The notes beneath the pieces are model-generated. The model worked only from the letters and a program-made list of their open reading frames with translations. It was not told the origin of the DNA and did no database searches. A program made the translations under genes and the position numbers. A DNA stretch of 64,000 nt from Methylobacteriaceae bacterium. GTDB lineage: Bacteria; Pseudomonadota; Alphaproteobacteria; Rhizobiales; Beijerinckiaceae. The stretch covers positions 310,001 to 374,000 of the forward strand of contig JACKJC010000004.1 in assembly GCA_020638195.1 (NCBI GenBank), read 5' to 3'. This document shows positions 7,909 through 18,262 of the stretch, piece after piece. Each line of letters starts with the position of its first letter. Positions within the stretch are counted from its first letter, which is position 1.

Positions 7909-8547
7909 CTACTTCTTCTTTTCGTCCTTGGCGGGCGCGGCGGCGGCAGGCGCGGCGGCGGCAGGAGCCACTTCCTTCTCGACGGCCGGCGGAGCGATCG
8001 TCGCGATGGTGAAGTCGCGGTCGGTGATCGTCGGCTTGCAGCCTTCCGGCAGCTTGATCGCCGAAATGTGCAGGGAGTCGTTGAAATCGTAACCAGCGAG
8101 GTCGGCGGTCAGCGATTCCGGAATATTGTCGGCCGGCACGAACATCTCGACCGTGTGGCGCACGATATTGAGCGTGCCGCCGCGCTTGATGCCGGGCGCC
8201 GTTTCAACGTTGACGAAGTGCACGGGCACGTCGACGCGCAGGCGCGAGCCCGCCTTCAGGCGCAGGAAGTCGACGTGCAGCACGGTGTCCTTGACAGGGT
8301 CGAGCTGGTAGTCGCGCGGAATGGCGCGCTCCTTGGCGCCGTCGACGTCGATCTCGAAGATCGTGGTCAGGAAGTGACCGGCGTAGATCAGCTGCGTGGC
8401 GGTCTTGCGGTCCAGCGAAATCGGCTGCGGCGCGTCGCCGCCGCCGTAGATCACTGCGGGAATGCGGCCTTCTCGGCGTACGCTGCGGGCGGCCCCCTTG
8501 CCAGTCCCGCTGCGGACCGAGGCCGCGAGAGTCTTCTTCTCGGCCAT
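7909..8547 (-). CDS. rplY: 50S ribosomal protein L25/general stress protein Ctc
   Basis: A 212-residue long-form L25 (Ctc type) that binds 5S rRNA. The N-terminal L25 domain is visible as RSGTGKGAARSVRREGRIPAVIYG and DPVKDTVLHVDFLRL. The C-terminal TL5-like domain includes HFVNVETAPGIKRGG and AGYDFNDSLHISAIKLPEG. The tail is rich in Ala and Lys (AAAAPAAAAPAKDEKKK), as in many alphaproteobacterial versions. It precedes pth on the same strand. A hairpin lies just after its stop codon. Confidence 0.96.
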   Translation of the reverse strand: MAEKKTLAASVRSGTGKGAARSVRREGRIPAVIYGGGDAPQPISLDRKTATQLIYAGHFLTTIFEIDVDGAKERAIPRDYQLDPVKDTVLHVDFLRLKAGSRLRVDVPVHFVNVETAPGIKRGGTLNIVRHTVEMFVPADNIPESLTADLAGYDFNDSLHISAIKLPEGCKPTITDRDFTIATIAPPAVEKEVAPAAAAPAAAAPAKDEKKK

Positions 8548-8665
8548 GGTTCAGTCCTCAATAGAGATTTTCACGCCCACGCCTCCAGGGGTGTCGGAAA
8601 CGGGCGCGCGGCGGCTTATAGGCGAAAGGGTTGCGGGTGGCAAATGGCCGCCGGCCGACGTCCCG

Positions 8666-9469
8666 TCAGCCCAGAAACGCCTCCCGCTCCTCCTTCGGCA
8701 TCTTGAACGCGTTGGTCTCGGCCGGGAACGCGCCGGACTTGACCTCGGCCACATAGGCGGTCGCCGCCTGCTTCATCGCCGCGCCCACCTCGGCATAGCG
8801 CTTGTTGTGCTTGAAATTGGCGTCGGTGAAGCCGAGCACGTCGACGATCACCAGCACCTGCCCATCCGTCTTGCGCCCGCCGCCAATGCCGATCGTCGGC
8901 GCCTTGACGGCGCGGGTCACGACGTCGGCGACGTCCTCGGGGATGACCTCCAGCACCAGCATGTCCATGCCGGCTTCGTCCAGCGCCCGGGAATCCTCGA
9001 CGAGTTTGCGCGCTTCCGCCGCCGTCTTGCCCTTCAGGCGCTTTTCCTCGTGGTTCTGCGGCTCGAGGCCGAGATGGCAGCAGACCGCGATCCCGGCCTC
9101 CTTGATGGCGCTTACGATCTCCGGCAGCGGTCCCTCGAACTTGACCATATCCGCGCCCGCCTCCACCAGGATCTTCGCATTGGCGACCGCCTGCTCCGGC
9201 CCCTGATAGGTCGCGAAAGGCAAGTCCGAGACGATGAACGTGTCCGGCGCCCCCCGCCGCACTGCCCGGGTATGATGGGCGATATCGGCGAGCTGCACCT
9301 CGCGCTCGCTCGCATAGCCCAGCATATTGGTGCCGACGCTGTCGCCGACGAGAATGAGATCGACGCCGCCCGCCGCCTCCGCCCGCGCAGTCGGCGCGTC
9401 ATAGGCCGTCAGCATGGCGATTTTCTCGCCCTTGCGCTTCATCTCGAAAAAGCGGGCCGCGCTGCGCAT
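8666..9469 (-). CDS. panB: 3-methyl-2-oxobutanoate hydroxymethyltransferase (pantothenate synthesis)
   Basis: A 267-residue PanB, which transfers a hydroxymethyl group from methylene-tetrahydrofolate to 2-oxoisovalerate, the first committed step of pantothenate and CoA synthesis. Signatures: MLTAYDAPTARAEAAGGVDLILVGDSVG (start of the barrel), VSDLPFATYQG, VKFEGPL and the GIGGG loop. The ATG at 9469 follows GAGGGAACAAAT and begins at the usual family start; the longer open frame would run into dnaG upstream sequence. It is transcribed divergently from dnaG across 97 bp. panC is not in the window. Confidence 0.96.
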   Translation of the reverse strand: MRSAARFFEMKRKGEKIAMLTAYDAPTARAEAAGGVDLILVGDSVGTNMLGYASEREVQLADIAHHTRAVRRGAPDTFIVSDLPFATYQGPEQAVANAKILVEAGADMVKFEGPLPEIVSAIKEAGIAVCCHLGLEPQNHEEKRLKGKTAAEARKLVEDSRALDEAGMDMLVLEVIPEDVADVVTRAVKAPTIGIGGGRKTDGQVLVIVDVLGFTDANFKHNKRYAEVGAAMKQAATAYVAEVKSGAFPAETNAFKMPKEEREAFLG

Positions 9470-9566
9470 ATTTGTTCCCTCAGCCTGTTGAAAGCGGGGA
9501 CGGCGGCCGCCCCTCGCGTTGCGCCTGTTATATAGAGACTGCGCTTTCGTTGCGCGAAAAGGTTCC

Positions 9567-11489
9567 ATGCGCTTTCCGCCGAGCTTCCTGGAAGAGATCA
9601 AGGCCCGCCTGCCCATGTCGCAGGTGGCGAGCAAGCGCGTGCGCCTGAAGAAGGAGGGCCGCGAGTTTCGCGGGCTCTCGCCCTTCACGAGCGAGAAGAC
9701 GCCGTCCTTCTACGTCAACGACCAGAAGGCCCGCTTCTTCGATTTCTCCGCCGGCAAGAACGGCAACATCTTCGATTTCGTCATGGAGACCGAGGGGGTG
9801 AGTTTCCCCGAGGCGGTCGAGCGGCTGGCCGCCGACGCTGGCCTCGCCCTGCCGAAAATGACGGCCGAAGAGGAGGCCCGCGAGGCCCGCCGCGCCTCGA
9901 CCCACGAGGCCCTCGAACTCGCCGCCCGCTGGTTCGAGACGCAACTGCAGTCGCCGGAAGGCGCCCGCGCCCGCGGCTATCTGGCCGACCGCGGTCTCGG
10001 CCCCGCACTCCAGAAGGAATTCCGCCTCGGCTATGCGCCGCGCGAAAAATTCGGCCTGCGCGATTTTCTCGCCGGCAAGGATGTCGACGGCCCGACCATG
10101 ATCGAAGCGGGCCTGCTGGTGCATGGCGAGGACATCGCCGTGCCCTATGACCGTTTTCGCGATCGCGTGATATTCCCGATCGCGGATCGCTCCGGCCGCG
10201 TCATCGCCTTCGGCGGCCGCGCCATGGATAAGGACGTCCAGGCCAAGTACCTGAATTCGCCGGAGACTCCCCTCTTCCACAAGGGCCATTGCCTCTACAA
10301 CCACCACCGGGCGCGAGCCGCAGCCCACAAGTCGAACCGGGTGATCGCGGTCGAGGGCTATGTCGACGTCATCGCCATGCATACGGCGGGCTTCCCGGAC
10401 ACGGTCGCCCCACTCGGCACGGCGCTGACGCCGGAGCAGGTCCAGCTTCTCTGGGGCATGGCGGAAGAACCGATCCTCTGCTTCGACGGCGACCGCGCCG
10501 GTCGCAAGGCCGCATTCCGAGCGATCGAGACCGCCCTGCCCCTGATCAGCCCTGGTCGCTCGCTGCGCTTCGCTTTCCTGCCCGACGGTCAGGACCCCGA
10601 CGACCTCGTGCGCTCGGCCGGCCCAATCGCGGTCGAGGAGGTAATCTCCGAGGCAAAACCCCTGGTCGACGTTCTCTGGCAGCGGGAACTCGAGGCCCAG
10701 CCGCTCGATACGCCCGAGCGCCGCGCTTCGTTCGAGTCCCGCGCCTTTCAGGCTTTGCAAGCGATCGGCGACGAAAACCTGCGTCGCCATTATCGCGAGG
10801 AATTTTCCGCCCGCGTTTCCACCCTGTTCGGCCGCGACCGCGCCCGGGGCGAAGGCCGGCGCTGGGAGCCGCGTCCGCGCGGCGGCGCGGGAGGCAACGG
10901 CGGCCAGAATGCCGGCTGGCGCCAGCAGGCGGCGCCGCTGACTATCAGCCCCGCGCTCGCTCGCTCCAGTCTGTTCGCGGGCGGCCCGAAGGCCATCGCC
11001 CCACGCGAAGCATTGATTTTATTATTGATTTGCAACCACCCGGACCTCGCCGTCGAGCACCCGGAGGAGCTGGCGGCGCTGGAGCTCGCCAATCCCGACC
11101 TCTCCCGTCTGAGGGATTTCATCCTGTCCGTCGCCAGCGCCGGCGAGGCGGCGGCCGACCTGCGCGCCGAGATCGAACATGCCGGCCTCCGCCCGGCGCT
11201 CGACCGGCTCGACGCCATGGCCGCCATCTCGACCCTGTGGTCGGTCCGCCCCTCGGCGGATGTGTCCGACGCCCGCCATGCGCTGAATCAGGCTCTGGCC
11301 TTGCATCGCAGGACCAAGGCGTTACATAGGGAATTGGTCGCCGCAGAGGCCGCTCTGGCGGAAGATGCGAACGACCGCAATCTCGCGCGATTGCAGGACA
11401 TACAGGGTCAGCTCTCCACACTGGACGGGGCAGAGGCGGTCATCGAAGGTTTCGGGACCCCATCGGGACGCTCGTCGAAAGAACTGTGA
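9567..11489 (+). CDS. dnaG: DNA primase
   Basis: A 640-residue primase that makes RNA primers at the replication fork. The N-terminal zinc-ribbon region is present in outline (GLSPFTSEKTPSFYVNDQ ... FFDFSAGKNGNIFDFVMETEG), but the four zinc ligands of the E. coli enzyme are replaced by Ser38, Thr41, Asp59 and Ala62. The TOPRIM domain is intact (VIAVEGYVDVIAMHTAGF; EPILCFDGDRAGRKAA). The C-terminal helicase-binding part follows a Gly/Arg-rich linker at about residues 430-460. The ATG at 9567 sits at the family start. rpoD follows 235 bp later in the usual macromolecular-synthesis order, without rpsU. Confidence 0.97.
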   Translation: MRFPPSFLEEIKARLPMSQVASKRVRLKKEGREFRGLSPFTSEKTPSFYVNDQKARFFDFSAGKNGNIFDFVMETEGVSFPEAVERLAADAGLALPKMTAEEEAREARRASTHEALELAARWFETQLQSPEGARARGYLADRGLGPALQKEFRLGYAPREKFGLRDFLAGKDVDGPTMIEAGLLVHGEDIAVPYDRFRDRVIFPIADRSGRVIAFGGRAMDKDVQAKYLNSPETPLFHKGHCLYNHHRARAAAHKSNRVIAVEGYVDVIAMHTAGFPDTVAPLGTALTPEQVQLLWGMAEEPILCFDGDRAGRKAAFRAIETALPLISPGRSLRFAFLPDGQDPDDLVRSAGPIAVEEVISEAKPLVDVLWQRELEAQPLDTPERRASFESRAFQALQAIGDENLRRHYREEFSARVSTLFGRDRARGEGRRWEPRPRGGAGGNGGQNAGWRQQAAPLTISPALARSSLFAGGPKAIAPREALILLLICNHPDLAVEHPEELAALELANPDLSRLRDFILSVASAGEAAADLRAEIEHAGLRPALDRLDAMAAISTLWSVRPSADVSDARHALNQALALHRRTKALHRELVAAEAALAEDANDRNLARLQDIQGQLSTLDGAEAVIEGFGTPSGRSSKEL

Positions 11490-11724
11490 GACTGCCGCCA
11501 TCAGGCTTTTGTCCAGCCCCGCGCAGATTGACCAGAAAAGTTATTTCGCGAGCGTCGGCTCAATTTGGCCGGGCGGCGCTCATGGTTAAGAGGCGGTTAG
11601 GCGCTCGCCTGCGATTTTCGCTCGGAAGCGAATCGATCGGGCGGCCCCTCGCCCCGGGCGGTTGCAGGCGTGCGCGATGCGGACGCCGCCTGCTGCGCCC
11701 CACAGCGGGTTCGGAGTGAACTTG

Positions 11725-13734
<2,010 letters not shown>

Positions 13735-13740
13735 GCGAAA

Positions 13741-13770
13741 GCCGGCCGGGCGAGCCCCGGCCGGCCTTCC
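13741..13770 (+). terminator. GC-rich hairpin after rpoD
   Basis: A 10-bp stem (GCCGGCCGGG pairing with CCCGGCCGGC) closes a 5-base loop 7 bp after the rpoD stop codon. The T tract after it is weak (CTTCC), so intrinsic termination is likely but not certain. Confidence 0.6.
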
Positions 13771-13844
13771 ATGTCCGCGATCCGCTCAACCTGAATTTCA
13801 CCTTTGGCGGCTAGCTTGCCCCGCACACAGCCGCCGGGCCCCCG

Positions 13845-13937
13845 ATGAAACTCGCCAATTTCCGCAACATCGCCTATCTCGCCGCGATCTGCGTCACGCC
13901 GATCATCCTGGCGCTCGGCTTCGTCACGGATCGCTGA
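13845..13937 (+). CDS. Possible 30-residue single-helix membrane peptide
   Basis: A short frame encodes about 30 residues beginning MKLANFRNIAYLAA and ending GFVTDR. About 18 hydrophobic residues in the middle would make one membrane helix, with positive charge before it, suggesting N-terminus inside. It sits between the rpoD terminator and the tRNA gene. No good ribosome site is visible (CCCCCG before ATG). It resembles no family I can name, and could be chance. Confidence 0.3.
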   Translation: MKLANFRNIAYLAAICVTPIILALGFVTDR

Positions 13938-13993
13938 AGCATATTGCGCGAGCGGACGGCGCGGGCTAATCCCAATCCCGCCGACAGAGCGCC

Positions 13994-14069
13994 GGGCCGG
14001 TAGCTCAATGGTTAGAGCCGGCCGCTCATAACGGTCTGGTTGCAGGTTCGAGTCCTGCCCGGCCCACCA
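13994..14069 (+). tRNA. tRNA with CAU anticodon, probably tRNA-Ile2 (decodes AUA after lysidine modification)
   Basis: The 76 bases fold as a complete cloverleaf with encoded CCA. The acceptor stem is GGGCCGG with CCGGCCC, and the D arm is GCTC/GAGC. The anticodon stem GGCCG/CGGTC (one G-U pair) encloses loop CTCATAA, and the T arm is GCAGG/CCTGC. The anticodon CAU could mean elongator Met or Ile2. C4-G69 and C5-G68 in the acceptor stem are the TilS recognition pairs described for Ile2 and absent from E. coli tRNA-Met, which favours Ile2. Discriminator base is A. Confidence 0.93.
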
Positions 14070-14194
14070 CCCCCGCCAGAATCCTAAAGACCGTTAAACT
14101 TTTCGTCTTGCCGGCAAGCTCACGGCAAGCCGCAGGCGCCATTCTCCTGCCTGTCGCAGCGGCGGCTTTCGGTTGGACGGAGGCAGGAGCGACC

Positions 14195-14240
14195 GAGCCG
14201 GCGGGCGCAGGACAACTGCGGGCCGGCTCTTCGCTTTTTG
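14195..14240 (+). terminator. Hairpin with T tract downstream of the tRNA gene
   Basis: GAGCCGGC and GCCGGCTC pair around a 19-base interval that has a further GC-rich match, followed by TTCGCTTTTTG. It lies between the tRNA and the converging biotinyl-protein gene and would stop plus-strand transcripts. Confidence 0.4.
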
Positions 14241-14244
14241 TGCC

Positions 14245-14460
14245 CTATTCGATCTCGGCGACCACCTGGCCCTCGGCCACCGCCTCGCCTTCGGCGACCA
14301 GAAAGCGCGCGAGCTTGCCGGCGCGCGGCGCAACGACGGGGATTTCCATCTTCATGGATTCGATGATGGCGATCTCGGCGTCGGCCTCGACCATATCGCC
14401 GGGGCTCGCGATCAGCTTCCACATCGAGCCGCTGACATCCGATTCGATCTTCGTCGCCAT
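14245..14460 (-). CDS. Small free-standing biotinyl-domain (BCCP-like) protein
   Basis: A 71-residue protein that is nothing but a biotin/lipoyl attachment domain. It has the canonical biotinylation motif ESMKMEIP with the acceptor Lys37, and the second half carries the matching hammerhead strand GEAVAEGQVVAEIE. The ATG at 14460 follows GAGGAAAG. Such small carriers serve as BCCP subunits of acyl-CoA carboxylases or related carboxylases. No carboxylase or carboxyltransferase gene lies nearby, so its partner must be elsewhere. It is divergent from the thiolase-like gene across 127 bp, which may indicate a shared promoter region. Confidence 0.85.
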   Translation of the reverse strand: MATKIESDVSGSMWKLIASPGDMVEADAEIAIIESMKMEIPVVAPRAGKLARFLVAEGEAVAEGQVVAEIE

Positions 14461-14587
14461 TCTTTCCTCCGCATCGGCCTTTCGCCGTTCATGCGATCTT
14501 AGCATGCGCCCCGCGCAGGCCGCGAGCTTTGCGGCCATGCGCGGCTCGGATAGCGTTCCTGCTCAAACGACAAGGCAAGGGGAACGC

Positions 14588-16126
14588 ATGACGGGCGCAG
14601 ACGACAGAACGCCGATCCTGATCGGCGCGGGCGCGACGACGGATATGACGACGCCGGTCGAACAGGCGCGCTCGCCCTTCGAACTCGTGGCCGACGCCGG
14701 CCGCAAGGCGCTCGCCGATTGTGGCGCGCCCGCGATGGCCGACGCCATCGACACGATCGCGCTGCTGCGCTTCTTCGCCGACACCTCGCATCGCTTCGCG
14801 ACCAAACTCGGCGCCTCGAGCAATCCGCCGCGCTCCGTCACAAAGCGCCTCGGCATCGCGCCGGCGCGCGAAATCTACACCTGGAACGGCGGGAACATGC
14901 CGCAGTACCTCGTGAACTGGTTTTCCGAGGAGATCGCCCGCGGCCGCATGCGCGCGGCGTTGATCTGCGGCGGCGAGGCCTTGCGCACGCAGCACGGCGC
15001 CGAGCGCGCGGGCATCCAGGGCGTGTGGAACGAAGATCCCGGCGGCTCGCCCGAACTCGTCGGCGAATCCAGGCGCGGCTGGAGCGATCACGAGGACGCC
15101 CACGGACTTCGCGCGGCGATTGCGATGTACCCGCTGATCGAAAACGCGGTGCGCAGCGAGAAGGGCAACGACATCCCCACGCACATGCGCGAAATGGGCG
15201 AACTCTTTGCGCGCTTCGCGGCGGTCGCTGCAAACAATCCACTCGCCACGCGGCGCGAAAACTACAGCGCCGAGCGCATCGCCACCGTGAACGAGAGCAA
15301 TCGCTGGATCGGCTTCCCCTATCCGCGCCTGATGAACGCCAACGCCTTCATCGATCAGGCCGGCGCGCTCGTCATCACCTCGGTCGGCGAGGCGCGCCGC
15401 GCCGGCGTGCCGGAATCGAAATGGATTTACCTGCACGGCTGCGCCGACGGGCACGACCACTGGTATCTCACCGAGCGCGAAAACGTCGCCCGCTCGCCGG
15501 CGATGAAGCGCGGCGCGAGAAAAGCGCTCGCCATGGCCGGCAAGTCACTCGACGACATCGCGCTGTTCGATCTCTATTCCTGCTTCCCGAGCGCGATCGA
15601 AATCGCCTGCAACGAACTGGGCCTCGCCGAGGACGACAGGCGCGGCCTCACCATCACCGGCGGCCTCCCCTATTTCGGCGGCCCCGGCAACAGCTACGTG
15701 CTGTTCTCGATCGCCGAGATGGTATGGAAGCTGCGCCAGAAGCCCGGCGAATTCGGACTGGTGACCGCGAACGGCAACTACATCACCAAGCATTCCTGGG
15801 GCGTCTATTCGACGACGCCGACGCGCGGCGAGTGGACGCGCGAAAGTCCAAAAGTCCTGCAAGCCGAACTCGACGCGCTGCCGAAGGCGCCTTTCACCGA
15901 GACGCCCTCGGGCGAGGGCGTCATTGAGACCTACACGATCATGCACGGCAAGAGCGGCCCGGAACTCGGCCTCGTCATCGGCCGCGAGAAAGCGAGCGGC
16001 AAGCGCTTCATCGCCAATACGCCGGGCGATGTCGCGACGCTGATGGACCTGCAGGAGAAGGAAGGGCTTGGGCGCCCGGGCGCCATTTCGCGCGATGGCG
16101 CGCGGAACATCTTCACGCCCTCTTGA
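14588..16126 (+). CDS. Thiolase-like acetyl-CoA acetyltransferase family protein
   Basis: A 512-residue protein of the long thiolase-like family annotated as acetyl-CoA acetyltransferase. Thiolase-fold landmarks are FELVADAGRKALADCG, FDLYSCFPSAIEIACNELGL and NGNYITKHSWGVYST. The nucleophilic Cys of true thiolases is missing: the equivalent segment reads NGGNMPQYLVNW (about residues 101-112). The C-terminal 100 residues form an extra OB-like domain (VIETYTIMHGKSGPELGLVIGR). Activity as a classical thiolase is therefore doubtful; it may be an acyl-CoA condensing or carrier-type protein. The ATG at 14588 follows AAGGGGAACGC. Two palindromic repeats follow the gene. Confidence 0.8.
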   Translation: MTGADDRTPILIGAGATTDMTTPVEQARSPFELVADAGRKALADCGAPAMADAIDTIALLRFFADTSHRFATKLGASSNPPRSVTKRLGIAPAREIYTWNGGNMPQYLVNWFSEEIARGRMRAALICGGEALRTQHGAERAGIQGVWNEDPGGSPELVGESRRGWSDHEDAHGLRAAIAMYPLIENAVRSEKGNDIPTHMREMGELFARFAAVAANNPLATRRENYSAERIATVNESNRWIGFPYPRLMNANAFIDQAGALVITSVGEARRAGVPESKWIYLHGCADGHDHWYLTERENVARSPAMKRGARKALAMAGKSLDDIALFDLYSCFPSAIEIACNELGLAEDDRRGLTITGGLPYFGGPGNSYVLFSIAEMVWKLRQKPGEFGLVTANGNYITKHSWGVYSTTPTRGEWTRESPKVLQAELDALPKAPFTETPSGEGVIETYTIMHGKSGPELGLVIGREKASGKRFIANTPGDVATLMDLQEKEGLGRPGAISRDGARNIFTPS

Positions 16127-16130
16127 ATCC

Positions 16131-16229
16131 GTCATTGCGAGGAGCCCGCAGGGCGACGCGGCAATCCATCCCCAGGAGCGTCATCCAGAATGCGGGATGG
16201 ATCGCCACGTCGCTTCGCTCCTTGCGATG
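16131..16229. repeat. Palindromic repeat, family B
   Basis: The ends read CATTGCGAGGAGC and, inverted, CTTCGCTCCTTGCGATG; the inner parts GGCAATCCATCCC and GGGATGGATCGCC also pair, so the whole 99 bp can fold into one long imperfect hairpin. The opening resembles dispersed repeats common in Hyphomicrobiales. A related, diverged element lies at 20237-20314. Confidence 0.7.
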
Positions 16230-16250
16230 TCGGCGCCTGCAACCGGCAAT

Positions 16251-16344
16251 CCTCATGCTGAGGAGCGCCCGAAAGGCGCGTCTCGAAGCATGGCCGCATT
16301 TGCCCATGCTTCGAGACGGCGCTTCGCGCCTCCTCAGCATGAGG
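16251..16344. repeat. Palindromic repeat, family C copy 1
   Basis: The outer arms are CCTCATGCTGAGGAGCGCC and its complement; the inner arms TCTCGAAGCATGG and CCATGCTTCGAGA pair around CCGCATTTG. Copies of the same design lie at 41021-41127 and, inside the uvrC reading frame, at 60425-60533. Confidence 0.85.
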
Positions 16345-16366
16345 AAGTGGATGACGCAGGCCTCGT

Positions 16367-17407
16367 CTACACCGCCCGCACGCGCCGCACGATTCCGTTC
16401 GGCTCGTCCCACGCGAGACGCCCCTGCCCCAGCATGTAGTTCACATGCGCCAGCGCTTCGGAGAAGGCGAAGCTCATCTGGTGCGGGTCGAGCGCGCGCT
16501 GGAACAGCACGGGCACGAAATCCGCCGAGCAATGCAACCGCTCGTGCGCGGCCTCCGCGATCAGCTGACAGCGCGATTCATGATGCGCGGCGAGTTCGTC
16601 GGCGCGCTTGTGCAGGCCGTAGAACGGCAGCTGATGGCCGGGCAGCACGAGCGCGTCTTCCGGCAGCGCGTGCAATGAACGCAGCGAGCGCAGGTAGAGG
16701 CCGAGAGGATCGCCGTCCGGATCGACCGCCCAGACGCTGACGTTGGGCGAAATCTTCGCCAGCACCTGGTCGGCCGCCAGAAAGATCTTTTCCTCCGCGC
16801 ACCACAGCATTGCCTGTTCCGGCGCATGGCCGTCGCCGGTGATGATCTCGAACGTCCGACCGCCGATCTTGAGCGTGTCGCCCGCCACGATCCGCTGGAA
16901 GGTCGGCGGCAGCGGCGAGACCATGCGCAGATAGCCATGCCCGTTGGTGACGACGAGATTGGCGATGCTCTCGTCGAGCCCGTGCCGCAGATAGAAGTCG
17001 CGATAGGGCTTGGCGTCCATGGCGCCCGGGCTGAGCGAGATGTTGAGACAGCCCAGATACGATGTCTGCGTCGTCATCAGCGGCATGTCGAAGCGTTCGC
17101 ACAGCCAGCCGGCGAGCCCGATATGGTCGGGATGGAAATGCGTCACGATCAGCCGCGTGATCCGACGTCCCGCGAGCGGCCCGGCCGCCAGCGCCTCCCA
17201 GGCCGCGCGCGTCGCCTTGTTGTCGATGCCTGTGTCGATGATCGCCCAGCCGTCGCCGTCGTCGAGGATAAAGATATTGACGTGATTGAGCTGGAACGGC
17301 AGCGCGATCCGCGTCCAGAAAATGCCGGGCGCGACCTCGCTCATCGTTCCGGGCTCCGGCGGCGCGGCGAAGGGATAGCGCAAAGTATCGGGCGGATGAT
17401 CTGTCAT
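16367..17407 (-). CDS. MBL-fold metallo-hydrolase
   Basis: A 346-residue metallo-beta-lactamase-fold hydrolase. The metal motif is intact as VTHFHPDHIG (His90, His92, Asp94, His95), with GDGHAPEQ (next His ligand), AADQVL (Asp) and LPGHQLPF (last His). WAIIDTGID gives the early fold signature. The C-terminal 80 residues form the helical domain (winged-helix-like) of the lactamase_B/BLACT_WH type, as in LACTB2-like hydrolases of thioesters or RNA ends. The start at 17407 follows AGGACAT. It lies among acyl-CoA genes but is transcribed oppositely; a thioester substrate would fit but is unproven. Confidence 0.88.
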   Translation of the reverse strand: MTDHPPDTLRYPFAAPPEPGTMSEVAPGIFWTRIALPFQLNHVNIFILDDGDGWAIIDTGIDNKATRAAWEALAAGPLAGRRITRLIVTHFHPDHIGLAGWLCERFDMPLMTTQTSYLGCLNISLSPGAMDAKPYRDFYLRHGLDESIANLVVTNGHGYLRMVSPLPPTFQRIVAGDTLKIGGRTFEIITGDGHAPEQAMLWCAEEKIFLAADQVLAKISPNVSVWAVDPDGDPLGLYLRSLRSLHALPEDALVLPGHQLPFYGLHKRADELAAHHESRCQLIAEAAHERLHCSADFVPVLFQRALDPHQMSFAFSEALAHVNYMLGQGRLAWDEPNGIVRRVRAV

Positions 17408-17542
17408 ATGTCCTGCCTTCGGGCGGCGCCGGCCCTTGGCCGCGCTTCGGTTGGCGCCATTTTGGCCGCTCGCGGCAGGCCGAACAAGCGCGCCCGGTTT
17501 GCGGGCGGCTGGCATGCCCTATAATCGCAGCTCCGCCCTCGC

Positions 17543-18130
17543 ATGGAATTCCACATGGCCGACCATCGCCTCTCCCTGCTCACCGTGTGCGGCATTGCCG
17601 AGCTGCCGGAGCACGACATGCGCGGCGTGACGGATGTGCTGAGCATTCTCGACCCCACGACGCCCGAACCCGCCGCCTTCTCAGTCTGGCCTGCGCATCG
17701 CCGCCATGTCCTGCGCTTCAGCGACCAGATCGATCCCGGCCCGAATGTCGTGCTGCCGACCGAGCGCGACGTCGCCGCCATACTCGACTATGGCCGGGGC
17801 GTCGCGGCGCATCCTGGAGACAAGCACCTGCTCGTCCACTGCCACATGGGCATGTCCCGCTCGACCGCGGCCATGGGCATGCTGATCGCTCAGGACAATC
17901 CCGATCTCGACGGCGACGCGGTGTTCGAACGCGTCCTGCAGGTGCGTAAGCGTTCCTGGCCGAATTCGCTGATGGTCCGCATGGCCGACGCCGCGCTCGG
18001 CCGCGACGGCGATCTCTTCGAAGGCATGCGGCGCCTCTACGGCCGCCAGCTGATCAATTTCCCCACCTACGCCCAGAGCCTGCGCGCCATCGGCCGCGGC
18101 GCGGAAGTCGACATGGCGATCACGCCCTGA
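17543..18130 (+). CDS. Protein tyrosine/dual-specificity phosphatase-like protein
   Basis: A 195-residue cytosolic protein with an intact CX5R active site: HCHMGMSRSTAAMG with Cys100 and Arg106, on the usual loop followed by a helix. An upstream acid candidate is in FSDQIDP (about residues 59-65). The remaining sequence has the compact cysteine-phosphatase fold found in bacterial proteins of this length. Substrate unknown. There are two close start codons, 17543 and 17555 (MADHRLS); GGAA precedes the second at good spacing, so the protein may be four residues shorter. It is divergent from the MBL-fold gene across 135 bp. Confidence 0.83.
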   Translation: MEFHMADHRLSLLTVCGIAELPEHDMRGVTDVLSILDPTTPEPAAFSVWPAHRRHVLRFSDQIDPGPNVVLPTERDVAAILDYGRGVAAHPGDKHLLVHCHMGMSRSTAAMGMLIAQDNPDLDGDAVFERVLQVRKRSWPNSLMVRMADAALGRDGDLFEGMRRLYGRQLINFPTYAQSLRAIGRGAEVDMAITP

Positions 18131-18262
18131 CGACCCGGCCCTGATCAGGATCAAAGACCCCCGCCCGATCCGCCCCGAATAAGAAACTGGCGCGACATGC
18201 GCCCGTTTCGCCGCGCGAAATCGCGAGCCGTGGCGACGAACAAGAAAGCGGGACGGACGCAC

